A stretch of 64,000 nucleotides of DNA from Mytilus galloprovincialis (Eukaryota > Mollusca > Bivalvia > Mytilida > Mytilidae). The stretch's first letter is position 1. Each line of letters begins with the position of its first letter. The DNA is taken from contig NC_134850.1 in the NCBI RefSeq assembly GCF_965363235.1, positions 39,366,602-39,430,601 of the forward strand, in the 5' to 3' direction. Under the pieces are notes generated by a model that did no database searches, was not told the DNA's origin, and saw only the letters and a list, made by a program, of their open reading frames with translations. The position numbers and the translations under genes were made by a program. Shown in pieces: positions 13,201 through 28,200 of the stretch.

Positions 13201-16200
13201 GACTTATTCCTGGCATAAATGCAAAAAGCAATCCAAACTTACGAAATCTGTATGACTCCATAGAGATCTAAATATTCCTGTTTTTCTGGAAATAAAAGCC
13301 ATGTAACAAATTATTAACAGCTATACACAAATTTTTGCATTCCATTCACTTGTTACATGTAAATTCAAATTTATATACTGAATTACTATAAAATGTTTAG
13401 ATTGAGTAACAGAAATTAAGGTGTTAAACTTGTGTTAAAAGTATCACAAAAACTTCACATTATCAATGATCCATGTAAATGAGGCCAATGTTAGGTAAAC
13501 TTTGCCAGCTGAACATATACACCTTACAATCACATCATTGATTAATTATAGTTAACCTGATAGCTTATAGTATATGAAAAACTGACCAAACCACCAAAAT
13601 TCAACTTTCACCAATGAAAATGAGTTCAAGATTGGACAGCTGAAACTGTAAAGCATATTAATTGTTTTCAGATGAAAAACATTCAGCTGGAAAAATATAA
13701 CATATAATATTGTAATATCATTTCCAGAAGAAATTATTCCACTTATATCACAGAGGAAGAAATAAACCATTTCACAGCAAGCCAGACAGACATGTGCACT
13801 ACATTCATATCATTAACCAACAAAGAGTGTGCCCTGGCAAGATGGACATATATAAGATATATGGGTCTTCTTGTGTTGAAAATTATCCTTGAATATTTTG
13901 CAAAGTTCGAAGGTATGGATATAAAAAATATAAGCCAAACCTATCTATCGGCCTCAGCTAAAACGGTTATTCAATTAATACAAAACAAGAATGTGTCCCC
14001 AGTACACAGATGCCCATTCCTCTATCATTTTCTATGTTCAGTAGACCGTGAAAATTGGGTAAAAACCCCTAATTTTAATGCCAAATTAGAAAGATCATAT
14101 CAAAGGGAACATGTGTATTAAGTTTCAAGTTGATTGGACTTTAATCTGAAGCGGGGAAAGACATGAGAATGAACCGAGGGACGAAAGGAAGGAGGCACAG
14201 ACCAGATAACATAATGCCCATAAAAATCAATTAATAACTATCATTATGTATTATTTAATCAGACTTACCCCAAATGTAATCATACAATGTAACATCAAAG
14301 TTCAATTTCTCTATTCTGACTGTCAACATAAAGTCACATGGATCAATCTCAACTCCAATCTCTATAGATTGTCCTAGTTCATTGACATCAATGCAACACT
14401 GTACTGCTGTGCAGGACTGGTCAATGTAACAGTTCATATTACTCCCAAGTGATGGTAGATTCCTAATTTCTTGTGAACAATCTATAAAAAAAAATCATAA
14501 GAATTCCATGTTTACACTCAAAATATAGATACCAAATAGAATATGCAGCTGCTTGAACATGATATATTGTCATGTACATATTGAAATTGTTGCTGGATAT
14601 ATCACATCTATAAAAATTCATAAGGGTTCCACGGAACCCAGTTTGCTGTTAATCGCAGACTAGTCCGAGATTACTCTGACGTCCAACGGCTGTTTTGCCA
14701 GACAAGCTGGGGCCGTGGGACGTCAGAGCTCGTCCCATATCAAAAAGTGGATATTTGCCCACCCAAAATAGATGCGCTGCTTCGTCGCTTCTGGTGCCGA
14801 CTGACGGCCTTGGAATTATATAAATCGGGCATCAATCTGTTCATTTTTCATTTATCTTTTCATTTATGTAAGTTTCACCTACCTGCCAACCTTTATTTTT
14901 CCATATTTTAACAGTTTTCACAGAGACCCATCGATTTCTGCATTTTGACTTTCACTTTCAAATGGACGTCAAGTTACGAGAGAGTTCGTGGCCTCGAGAC
15001 TCAAATATGCAAATTTTGTAGGAGATCGATGTTTAACATTTAGTAGCCAACCACGATTTTTCACCTCCTTTACAGGAGATCGGTATTAAGCATTTAGTTC
15101 CGACCACGAGAACAATCGGAATCTCTCGGACATTTAGATAACTTGCATCGTAAATGAACGAGGTGTTACATTATGGTCATTTGCATAAACCATCACTGTT
15201 TTCTCGTGGTCACGTGATAATCTTTGAAAATGAAAGGCAAAATGCAGAAATCGATGGGTCTCTGTGAAAACAGTTAAAATATGGAAAAATAAAGGTTGGC
15301 AGGTAGGTGAAACTTACATAAATGAAAAGATAAATGAAAAATGAACAGATTGATGCCCGATTTATATAATTCCAAGGCCGTCAGTCGGCACCAGAAGCGA
15401 CGAAGCAGCGCATCTATTTTGGGTGGGCAAATATCCACTTTTTGATATGGGACGAGCTCTGACGTCCCACGGCCCCAGCTTGTCTGGCAAAACAGCCGTT
15501 GGACGTCAGAGTAATCTCGGACTAATCGCAGACACAACAAAAATGAGGAAAAACATCAATAAAAATTTCCCTCTCGATACTGTCTTTTGATTGAAAGAAG
15601 CTTCCAAGTTTGGTAAAAAATCCAGGATAGTTTATGAATCTAATAAATGTTTTATAAACTTTTACTGCAGACTGTGTGTAAGTTGTTAACTGGAAAAAAA
15701 AAAGTGATTTTTTTTTTTTACAAAATTTAATTCTGAATAATATCTTATGATTAGAAACAAGCTTTTGTCTAAGTTTGGTAGAAATCCAGGATAGTTTAAG
15801 AACATTATAAAAATTAAAAAAAAATTTAAACCACAGAGTGAATGTTTTGTTTCTGGCAAAAAAACTAAGTCCATTTATAAGTAAAATACGGAAAAGTGGA
15901 AATTTATTTTTAAAAAATTTTCTTCTAGATTTTATCTTATGATCATAAACAAGCTTCTGTCCAAATTTGGTACAAATCAAGGATAGTTTACGAAAGTTAT
16001 TAAAATTTTAAAAACTTTAACCACAGAGTGAATGTTTTGTTTCTGCCAAAAAAACTAAGTCCATTTTAAGTAAAATACGGAAAAGTGGAAATTTATTTTT
16101 ACAAAATTTTCTTTTTGATACTATCTTATGATCATAAACAAGCTTTTGTCCAAGTTTGGTACAAATCAAGGATAGTTTATGAAAGTTATTAAAATTTTAA

Positions 16201-19200
16201 AAACTTTAACCACAGAGTGAATGTAATGTTTCTTCGCAGAAAAACTAAGTCCATTTATAAGTAAAATACGGAAAAAATGGAATTTTATTTTTACAAAACT
16301 TACTTCTGGATACTTTCTTATGATCATAAACAAGCTTCTGTCCAAGTTTGGTAGAAATTCAGTATAGTTTAAGAAAGTTATTAAAATTTCAAAAACTTTA
16401 ACAACAGAGTGAATATTTGTGGACGCCGCCTACAACGACGGAATGTAGGATCACTTAGTCTCGCTTTTTCGACTAAAGTCGAAGGCTCAACAATAAAATG
16501 GAAGATTTAAAAGATATCTTAATAGAATTTAGTGAAATGTTGCAATATATGAATTAATACAGGCCTGGTTTGGATTTTGAAAATTTTCACTCCAGATAAA
16601 GTCATGGGACTTTTAAGTCAAATTTAAAGCAATATTCAGACATCAAAAGATTATTCTAATGCAATTTGTATGGAACAGTTTTTTTCATTGGCTAAAGGTT
16701 GCCGTAATAACCTTCAGTTTGTAAGTTTTTATTGTATGACGTCACGTTTACCCATGACGTCTTTGTGCCAAAATCATTCATGAAGTTTCGCGGATTTTTT
16801 TTGGTCAAATTTAGACATTTTTCCAAGTTTTATCGTATTTTTTCTTTTTGAAATTCATTAGAATCGGAATAACAGTACTGTAGTTGAAGAGTTGCCAAAG
16901 TCAATTTTGATTTGACGGTCGCAAATCTCCGTTTTACTGTCTCCGCTACGCATCGCCAGTAAAACTGCATTTGCGACCGTCAAATCTACAATTGACGTTG
17001 GCAACTCTTCAACTACAGTACTGTTCAAGGGTGCGGAAACGGTCATATATGCCAGACATGACCGATTCGGAAACTCAAAAGTCCTAAATCATTTATTGGG
17101 ATTTAGGTCAAATTTTATTTTTCAGCAGAAATAATTTCGGTCATTTCGTTGAGATTGAGTTTCAAATCGCCATTTTAAACATATTTTTGTTTTGTTATCG
17201 ATTTTATGTAATTAAACTGCCACTCCAGTAAAGTGTTATAATCCTGAGGGCCCTCCTAATAACTATATTAATGCCTCGGGGAGCTATTGGCTAATGATCG
17301 CTAATCTCTTTACCTGTGTTTTTAGTTCACACCTGGCTATTAATCACAAGCTCCGAACTAATATTATAAAGAAATTAAAATTCTATACCAACTGTCTTCA
17401 TTATTTAATTACTTTTCAGCTAAGACAATTGTCAATAATGATTTAAAATTAAATTAAAACTTGATTTAATTTACATAGACAATTTTTTTTTTCACTACTA
17501 ACACACGTGCTTTGTTTACTATGATACGCATGCCTGAAATTCTCTTCCACAGATTTGACACTAAATCGTAAATTTAAAATGATTTCTTGCTAAATAAAGC
17601 AAATGCAACTATTTTCATTAATATTCTTACACTATTAAAGGTAAAATATTAAAAAAACGATGTTTTCCTGTGAATTTGATAAACAAAACTAATCCCGGAA
17701 ATAAGTCCGGAATTGTTCGTTTTAGTATTGTCGCATTACATCCGGTTTGAATTTCGACTTCAGAATCGAAAGAAACGTAAGCGATGACTGAGAAAATTAC
17801 GAATTTGAGTCATTAAAATCATTTTATTCTTAAACTGTTGCCTTCCCTTAATTGCTTTTGATCGATTTTAGGAAAATGGTAGGATAAATCATGAAGTAAA
17901 CGCGATGCAACAGTGAAACAAGTTCGTTGATGCTACGAGTATGAGCATACTCATGCAGTAATGAGATTTTGACAATCTGTTTTTGAAAAGGGGCACCAAC
18001 TTTTATGTTATATGAAAATGACCGAAATTAGGTGAAAAAATTTCCGGATCCTTGGTACTGTTATTCCTTTATTATTCTCAAAATCCAAACCAAGCCTGAA
18101 TTCATCAATTGCAACATCAGTGTCCTAAAAGCCTTATTGATCAACTGGATTCTTTTGTGATTTTGCAAATATGATTATTTTGCTGTTTAATGTGTATAAA
18201 CGTGTGTTAGAACCTACTATTATTTTTTAAATTTCTCTCTATCAATTATAGGTCTTTGGTTGTTTGACTTACTTGTAGGTCTTATTTCCCTAAACATTTT
18301 TGCCTTATAAAGATTCTGAGAAATTCAATCTCGTTGAGATGACCAATCTATAATTATCATTAACTCAACACTATCATACCTATACAAAAACATTGTAGCC
18401 TAATGAAATCATTATACATTAAAAAAGAAGCAAGAGTAATGACATAAAGTATCAAACCTGTTCTCCATCCATCAATTTGAGGAACATAAGGTGAACTAAA
18501 TCTTTGACAGGCATTGTCCAATAGAAATGGAGCTATTCCAAGAGTTTCTTCAAGCTGTTTTGTCTCCATCTGACTCAATGGTTGGGATGGATCAACACCC
18601 ATTGAGTTTTTCCATGACATAAGACTAAAACCTGTTAAGACAAATTTCGTGAAGTACTGTACACCCAAACTCATACAGGAGTTAACTTATTTTCATGAAG
18701 CTGGTCAATTCAATTTAGATTTTACCTTTTTAAACTTTCTCATTTATGCTCAAACAAGTTAAAAGCTTGCATAGGTTGTTTTTTTTCAATGACTGATGTT
18801 TTTATGCTTAAAAACATATCGTCATAGAATTTTGATAATACAAAAATTTAAGTAGATTTTACCACCTTAAAGATTATACTTTAAATTGATCATGCACAAT
18901 TATTTGATAGTTTTCTGGTCATAATTAGTAACAACTTTTTAAAATCGCAATTGGGTTTTTTAAGTGCAAGTGAACCTGTTAATTGTATTGATTGTTTTTA
19001 ATCTACCTCAATACCCTTGAGACTAACTGATTTGAATGCTGTTTTGAGGTGTACAGTTTACATAATAAATTATTCTAAAATTGATGTAAAAACCTGCCAT
19101 GAGGGAAATCCCCTATAAATCAAAATAGCTGGCTGGTCTGCTAGAAATAATGAACTTTCAGTGAAAGTAATACTGTATGTTAAATTATGTTAAATGAAAA

Positions 19201-22200
19201 TAACTTACTTGAATTTTTAAACCCAGTCTGCCACTTGCATGGTTTCTTTGCCAGTTTAGTTTTATTCAGGACTATTTGGTCAATTAGACAAGGCTTGGAA
19301 GATTCAAAGCATACACTGACATTCATATCTACCAAGTAACTATTATCACTCTTCAAGTCATATATGGAATACCTGAAACATGGAGAATGTTAAGTTGTTC
19401 ATCTCATTAAATATATCTTACTTTAAAAAGCTGAAAGGAAACATCTTATATAATAACTGCATTTTAAATATATATCTAATTATAATGAAGTGATGAAAAT
19501 TTAACAATATACTTACTCCATACGTATAACACTATTCAAGTATAGTTTCTTGCTGACTCCTACAAATAAAAATGAAAATAAGAAATTACTGCATGAACAG
19601 AAAAACAAAAACATATCTCCAATAGAACACCATGTTGGTTTGCAATATCACGTATCACTGTTTAGTGATCTTTGAAATCCAAGTAAAAACTTATCTATTT
19701 GGATTTTTTTTCTAAATATAAAATCATAATGAACATGTACAGTAATTTTCAATATTATGCATTATTGTTTGCAGGCCATAAAATGCTTTACCATATAGCT
19801 ATACCGTAGAGCAGGTTATTATTCGCGGGGGTAAAATTTCAAGATTTTCATTAAATAATTAAGGTATACAAAATATTTTGGCGGTTATTATTTTGATGGA
19901 TTCAAAACTTTTATCAATATCTTTGCATGTACACTTTTAATTTGGCGGAATTTAATTGGCCATTTAGTTTTCTATGAAAATTTACACCCCATGAAAATAT
20001 TTACAGTATTTGACAAAACCTTTTTTTGTGTCTTCTATGCTTTTCAAAGGCATACTCTACTTTGAATCTGTGACAAGTTTAATTTTGTCCATTTTAGTGC
20101 ACCTAATGCATGTTTTGTTTAAAAAAAAGCAACAGATTATTATTTTTACAATCTTAATTGTATCTGTTATGTGATTATGTATTAAAAATACCACCAACTA
20201 TAAATAGTTTTTTTTTATGTTTTTCATATTTATTGCAAACTTACCCCAATCAAATTCATAGAGAGAAATTTCAAAAACAAAATTTTCAATCCCAATAATT
20301 AATTTTTCATCACATGGATCCAGTTTTAAGACAAGATTAAATGAATGATGAAACATATCAGCATCTATACAGCAGTCAACCTCAGTACAGGAAGGTAATA
20401 AGACACAGGTCATTCCTGGGTGAAGTTCAGGAAGTTCTGTTGATACAGGGCAATCTGAAAACAAAATACAAAACTATAAAGTATGACTATAAACAAAATT
20501 CAAGACCACAAATGCATATTTAAATTTCAAACCACCAACTTCTTACTTGAATACCTTTTTTATTATTTGCTTTTATTTGTAGATTTATTTTTTCGACTTT
20601 GTTAATTTGTTTTAAGCATATGTTACACTAATGTTATATGAAGACCAACAGTATCCTTAACTTTCCAACAAAGTCATAATAAACAGCTGCACCACAAGCG
20701 CATGAATGCCCGTTGTCTTGTGTGTGAAGTTTTATAAAGAGTTTCTGAGATACGGCGCGACATGTGAAACCCCCCCCTTTTTTTTGGACAAAAACCCCAA
20801 TAACTGTAAAATAAAATTTTTAATCATCACCAAATTGTATACAGATCTTAAGATTAATATAACTAAGAAGTATGTAAACTTTTAAGCAATAATCATAAAT
20901 CGTTTGTGAGATACAGCTGGACATGTGAAACCCCCCCCCTTTTTTTTTTTATTAAAAACTCAATACCTCTCAAATTTTGAATCACCACCAAAAAGTATAC
21001 AGATCTTTAGATTACAGTCAATTGCATTGAATGTGTAGTTAAAGGTAATATCTTTGGTTAGCTTGCTTGCTAGATAAACAGTGAAGTCATTATTGGGTTA
21101 GGTAAACCTTTAATAGTAAGAAACAACTACCGTATTTTCCGGACTAAAAAGCGCATCGAAAAATAAGCCGAATGGCCGTTTTTTAAGGGGAAGATTTTTT
21201 TCCTTACAAACAACGCATCTGCATATAAAGCGCACCTTGAGGAAAACGTGCATTTATTCTACTGACCTTAGTGTTATGAATGTTATGAAAACTCCTTTTT
21301 GAAACTAACACCGTAATATGTTTCATTTCTATTTTCAGATTGGTGAGAAAGTTGAAAGGATTTTTGTATATATTTATTGTGTCATCTTAAAATAAAAAAT
21401 GTTAATAAAATAATTATACTTTTCTCATTGTTTTAATGATGCCCGATTCTTTTGTTGTGTTTTTTTGTCAACAATGGCCATGTGTTGTTTTGATTAAAAT
21501 TAGTTTGGTGTTGATTGCTCGTTTATTGTTTGAATTGGAATCAAGGATTTTAATTGATCTTGAGAATGTATTCATTAAAGGTCACACAAGTCATAAAACT
21601 GCCATTGTTTACCTTGATTGTGAGCTTCTTACCTGTACCCACGTGTGAAAACTGTTCAGTCAGGAAAAAATTTATTAAATCAAATCTAAAGAATTTTATT
21701 GTTGTCTAAAATAAAAGTTTAAGTTTTAAAAGTAACAAACATTTTTCAATTTACAACAAACAAAACAATTCAGTTTCTGCAAGTCATTGTCTATTTTTAA
21801 CTGAAAGTGATATGGGCCCTGGAAAGGAGAATTCATATAAGACAGCAATAAATAAATGTCTTAACATATTAAATTATGAAAATTTATATTCATTTTTTTA
21901 TTTGAAACATCCGATAATATGCGGCTACAATATTTCATAAAGATATTTCATTTTGAAACACAATAACAACAAGCAGTAAAGTACTCCTCAATAGTATATC
22001 CTGTATGGTACCTCTTTTCAAACATGCTTATCTTCCTTTATCTTTCTGTGCTTGAGAAATAGTTTAAGGCCAAGTTCGGATGGATATCTAGAGTAGATGG
22101 GATTGACATGGTCATATATAACACTTGTTATGATTGGATATAGCTTTCCCGCAATAAACACGCGAGGAGCCCTGGGTTGTGGCAGGGTTCCTAGAGATGG

Positions 22201-25200
22201 ACTTGATATCCCGGTTGTTATGACGTCAATCCAATCAAATTTGAATGTTAACATATTCAGAGTAGGGGCCTGTACTTCCGGTAATCTAGAGACCTTACTC
22301 TTCAAAATTATTTACCGTTCATATGAAACTCGAGTGAGAACTTGAGTTCCATCCGAATTTGGCCCAAAGTGTTCATTTCAGCCCATGAATCACCATCGTC
22401 ATTAAAAGAAATTTGGAATATTGGGAAGAAACACAATCACTTCCTTTATTATTCCATTAGAAGATTTTATTTAAAAACACATTTAAAACAACAGATAATT
22501 ACATATTTATGATACATAAACAATTAATATCCTGTATGGTACCTCTTTCAAACACGGATTATCTTTCTTTGTTAATGTAACGAACACATGGTTATCAACT
22601 TCCTAATCCAACAATGAAATAAAGAACAAACGATAAAGTAAATGTATTTATTCATTATAAAATAGGCCACATAAACAATTTATCAAGTCACTGCAAGCAC
22701 TTGACAATCGGACTGTCTCCAGAAAAAAAAATCAAGATATTTTTTTTTTCAAGATATTTTTTTTTTTCACGCTCGTCCTGAAAACAGAAAAAAATACATA
22801 CATAAGGCGCACTTGAGTATAATACGCAGGGACAAAGATAGAGAAAAAACATGTGGCTTATTTAACCATTTTAACAGTATGTTAAGTTTCATGAAATTGG
22901 GATAAGTTCTTCTCAAGTTACAGTGCAAGATTTTTTATGCTGGACAGCCAGACCCTGGACATTTTTATACCATAATATGTCCTGTCAAAATTTTGACAGG
23001 CGTATAAAAGGGATAAAAGTAAATTTATACAATGTAGTTATCTTTTACCTCTTTTCCAACCAAAGTTTTCTGGTTGATAAAAAATTCCATTTCTAACACA
23101 TGAAGGTTTCTTGAAAAATTTAGATATCCCAAGGTCACTTGAAACTTGTAACACTGCTAGCTCTGTGAGATTTGTCAAGTCTTCTCCTCTTATCCTTGTC
23201 CAATCTTCTAAGGAAAAATCTGCATAACAATTTTAAACAAATTCATAAAATAGTTAACTACATAGGCTTCAAAAAGATTTCTCTCTGTTTTCATCATCTA
23301 CTTTCTCCTTAAAAATCAGAAAAATGTAGTCCTAAGAAAATTGATACAAGAGGAAAGCAAATGTGAATTAATCGTGTGAACACTTTGCCTGCTGTACTTA
23401 TCATGAATGAATTTGTTATGATAGATTTCAGGATAAAGTGTTTATCACATAAACTTTACATTCATGTAAATAAGGTAAAATCAGGTGGACCCCTACAGAT
23501 GGAAGTGTGCATTGGTGGATAAAAGGTCTGCTGATGTAGGGTAATAGGTTGTATCTATCCCAGTTTACCAGAGGAATTTGTAATCATCACATAAGATAAA
23601 TTGATGACAAATTTCCCTGGTTAGCTATCACCTGAGGTCCTTCAACAGTGGACCTTTTATCCACCTGCTGGATGTGTATACCCTGCAATCATGCCATTTG
23701 CTAAAGGTTTTTGACCTATTGCTGTTGGTATCTTAGAAAACTCACTCAAAACATAATGCTGACCAACTAACTATGAAAATGAGGTTAAGGACATATGAAC
23801 ATGTATACCATACAATCATTCCATTAATATGTACCGATTATCAGGTTGTCTGCATGTTGATATCGTAAAATATCAGCTGCGAGACATAATATGAAGCTTT
23901 TTGTCGAGTGAGCGTAGCGAACGAGATCAAAAAGCCTTCATATAATGTCAAGCAGCTGATATTTTACAATATCAATATGCAGATAATCTGATAATCGATT
24001 TATCGGGCTATATTTGCGTGTTTCGGAAGTGTTTTCTTTGTTTGGCCAGCACACACAAGATGACTTGATAAGTTCGGGTCAAAGTTATTAACGTCGGTTC
24101 AAACATTATGACGTCGCTGATATGTCCGGGTCAAAGTTATTAAGGCCGGGTCAACGTATTTGACGTCACAGAGACATGATACGGAATAATATTAAGAGCT
24201 GAACAGAGTGATATAGACAGAGGGACGACTGATAATCTATAAATATATATATTATATAGTAAGTTGACCTATAGATTATTGTATCTGACAAGCGAAAATA
24301 AGCACTAAAACATAATACTGATCACTGATACATGTAATGAGCTCAAGGTCAGGTGAACCCTGACAGACATACTGACTAGTATCTTGTATATGTATAGAAA
24401 AGAAATGAATGGATTTGATTTTTTACCATTTGCAAGTAAAGTTTATCTTGCTATTTATATTGTTAGATGAATCATGCATAAATTTTTATTTTAAACATTT
24501 TAATACTTATTTACCTCACATTATCTGCAATTTCACTATGTTAACAACAAAGATATGTACATATCTTAACATTTGACAATATGTAAAACTTACTTTGAAT
24601 TCTAAATCCTTGATTCCAGTCACAAGACGGCTTGGGTAGGCTGACTTTGTCTGCTACAACTTGTTTGACTATACAATTAGGTTCTGAGGACTCTAGGCAT
24701 ACACCAAGACTTACAGATAATATGTATTCTGAAGATGATAACTCATCAACAGTGTACCTACAAAACAGGACCAGATTCTGTATGTAAAAATATATCTGCT
24801 AAATCACAGAAATAAATAGAAAATATCATATGGCATTTTCAATATCACATGCACCAGTATCAACCCAAGACACCAATATAAAATCTGCACCTTTGCGTGG
24901 AAATTTGATTTTTTTTTGTGTTCATGTAGGAGAGATCATCATGACCAATTAACTCTGTTTGACATTGTGATTTTGTTAATGAATAAAAATATTAATTTGT
25001 TTGTACTGACACATATAATTGAATAATAAAATGATAATAAATATATATATATGAAGCAATATTTCTAACCCTGCTACTATTAGTGATATTCCTTAGCAAG
25101 ATTTTCAAACTCAAAACACTTTTACAAAAATATAGTTGTCATCTATTAAATATTATCTTACCTCCTATACATTTCTAGGAATATGATTGGTTAAAAGCGT

Positions 25201-28200
25201 CCTCGTGGAGACTGTGTATATTTGATATTAGGTTAGTAGGGAGGCAGGGATTATTTCACGGTTAGTAGTGGTGTTACGTCCCTTTATATTCCATATTAGG
25301 TAAAAGGGAGGCGGGGCTTATTTCATACACGGTTAGTAGCGGTGTTACGTCCCTTTATAAAAACTAAACGGTACTGAGAAAAAAATCTTAAAGGTTTCAA
25401 CAGAAGAACAAATTGATGATTAAGATTGAAATAAATTCATAAAACGCATTTAAACCGAACAAGTTGATATTGTTGGCATCTGTTTTTGTAGGATCAATGG
25501 AAGTAGCTAGTTTCTTAATGCTAACAGTATCTGGCGAAGACTTGCTCATTTTGATAGGTCACTAGTCTAAATTTCACATGTTAAGATATTTGGTAAGATA
25601 AATTCGTTACATAGTGTGCTAGTGACGTAATACAGTAATACAGTATATATGGGGTCATGAATTTACTGACCCCATATATACCATATTAGGTCACTAGCAC
25701 ACTATGTAACTAATAATATTTTGTCATAGATGTTTAAGTCAACACATAAAAGAAATTTTGCTATCTTATATGATATTTCTTCTTCCTAAGCATTTAATAT
25801 TGTTTACTGTTATCTTTTTTAAGAATTAACATGTATAGGGTTTTATATAAATTATATAAAGCAACTTACTCAATTAAGAAAATTCCTTTCAGATAAAACT
25901 GATGATGAGTCCCTGAAATACAAAAAAAATATGAATAACACACTATCACACCATTAATCAACTTAGCATATACCATTCAAAAGTATCTTATTTGTGTTAT
26001 TCGGGAGTGAAAGTGTTAACAGTCTTTTTTCAATTAAAATATACAAATTTTTATTTTTTTTATTTCCATTTCTTTATTCTCAACCAAGCACTCCACTCTG
26101 AGGTAACTGTACTATATACTCCAAAAATGACAAAGTTCAACTATCTCACAAAAGAGCTAATTTCATAAAAATCAAAACCCTGACCATATGCACATCTTCC
26201 ATTTAATTATGTACGTAACAGTCATCAAAGAGAAAACTTTCCAGCATTAAAACTGTAGGAGGAGTCATCTGGAATAGGTATATACCCATAATAGGACACA
26301 TTAACAGGGGTAAAACATTATAGCCCCAAAATTTTAGTTACAAGGTCATAAAAACTTGTTTTAAATCATAAAACAATAAAGTTGATTAAATAAACATGAT
26401 ACAGGATTTTTCTTCCTTTTCTTGATTTTCAAAAATTAGAATATTGTTTTATTATAAACAGTAAATAAAAAAAGAATTTACTATTATTCTTGAAAAAAAT
26501 AAAAGAAGAACATGTCAGAATGGGAAAAAAATATATATATGTGTTTAAGGAGGCTCTCGGGTACAAAAAAATCAGCAAAAAAATAAACAATTGTTTTTTT
26601 ATAACAAATTTTATTTACTACACTGTTAGTTATTACTTTATAATATGGTACAAAAATCACACAGACAATAAGATTTTTTGTTGGCCACAGATGACTTTAA
26701 TTTTTTTTTTATATCATTAAAAAGCTCCAAATTATCTCCCTTTGGTGCCAAAATGTCATTTTTTGATGTTTAAATTGAAATATCTTTTTTAACTCATTGG
26801 TGACTATATTTTTTATTATCGTTTTCATACAAGATGTACATAAACTAAATAATTGTAAAATTTAAGTGATTTCTGTAATTTAGTTCTTCTTTTATTTCGA
26901 TATTACCAATATTTCTCCTATTAGTTCAACAGAAAACTAGAGGCTCTCAAGAGCCTGTATTGCTCACCTGACTCTACTTGGGTTTTTGAAATTATACAAA
27001 AAAAGATAATATTTGGTTTCATATTGCATTCCATTCTGTGGTTTCCTAAAAGAAGATATTTGTATGTATTTCTCATGGGGTCCTATGTTAAACTAAGTCC
27101 CCCGCTGGCAGCCATCTTGGATGATGGATCGGCTACAAAGTAACAACACTTGGTCAGCACCTTGTAAGGAACATTCATGCTATGATTTGTTTCATTCCAT
27201 TCAGTGGTTCTCTAAAAGAAGTCATTTGTATGCATTTCCCATAGGGTCCTACGTTAAACTAAGTCCCCTGCTGGCCGCCATCTTTGATGATGGATCGGCA
27301 ACAAAGTAACAACACTTGGTCACCACCTTGTAAGGAACAATCATACTATGTTTGGTTTCATTTCATTCAGTGGTTCTCTAAAAGAAGTCATTTGTATGCA
27401 TTTCCCATAAGGGTCCTATTTTAAACTAAGTCCCCCACTGGCAGCCATCTTGGATAATGGATCGGCAACAAAGTAACAACACTTGGTCAGTACCTTGTTA
27501 GGAAGATTCATGCTATGTTTTGTTTCATTCCATTCAGTGGTTCTCTAAAAGAAGTCATTTGTATGTATTTCCCATAGGGTCCTATGTTAAACTAAGTACC
27601 CCACTGGCAGCCATCTGGGATAATGGATCAGCTACAAAGTAACAACACTTGGTCAGTACCTTGTTAGAAATATGCTATGTCTTGTTTCATTCCATTCAGT
27701 GGTTCTCTATAAGAAGTCGTATGCATTTCCCATAGGCTCCTATGTTAAACTAAATCCCCCGCTGGCAGCCATTTTGGATAATGGATCCGCTACAAAATAC
27801 TAACACTTGGTCAGTACCTTGTTGAGAAGATCCATGCTATGTTTGGTTTCATTCTATTCAGTGGTTCTCTAAAAGAAGTCATTTGTATGCATTTCCCATA
27901 GGGTCCTACGTTAAACTAAGTCCCCTGCTGGCCGCCATCTTGGATGATGGATCGGCAACAAAGTAACAACACTTGGTCACCACCTTGTAAGGAACAATCA
28001 TACTATGTTTGGTTTCATTTCATTCAGTGGTTCTCTAAAAGAAGTCATTTGTATGCATTTCCCATAAGGGTCCTATTTTAAACTAAGTCCCCCACTGGCA
28101 GCCATCTTGGATAATGGATCGGCAACAAAGTAACAACACTTGGTCAGTACCTTGTTAGGAAGATTCATGCTATGTTTTGTTTCATTCCATTCAGTGGTTC

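Noticed and set aside
15274-15980. Minus-strand frames of 88 and 152 residues
   Set aside because: The first lies in a TIR arm of the Mutator-like element and is mirrored in the other arm; the second runs through F4 core units.
22018-22345. Overlapping frames of 95 and 82 residues on opposite strands
   Set aside because: Contained in a MITE with clear TIRs; no recognisable protein.
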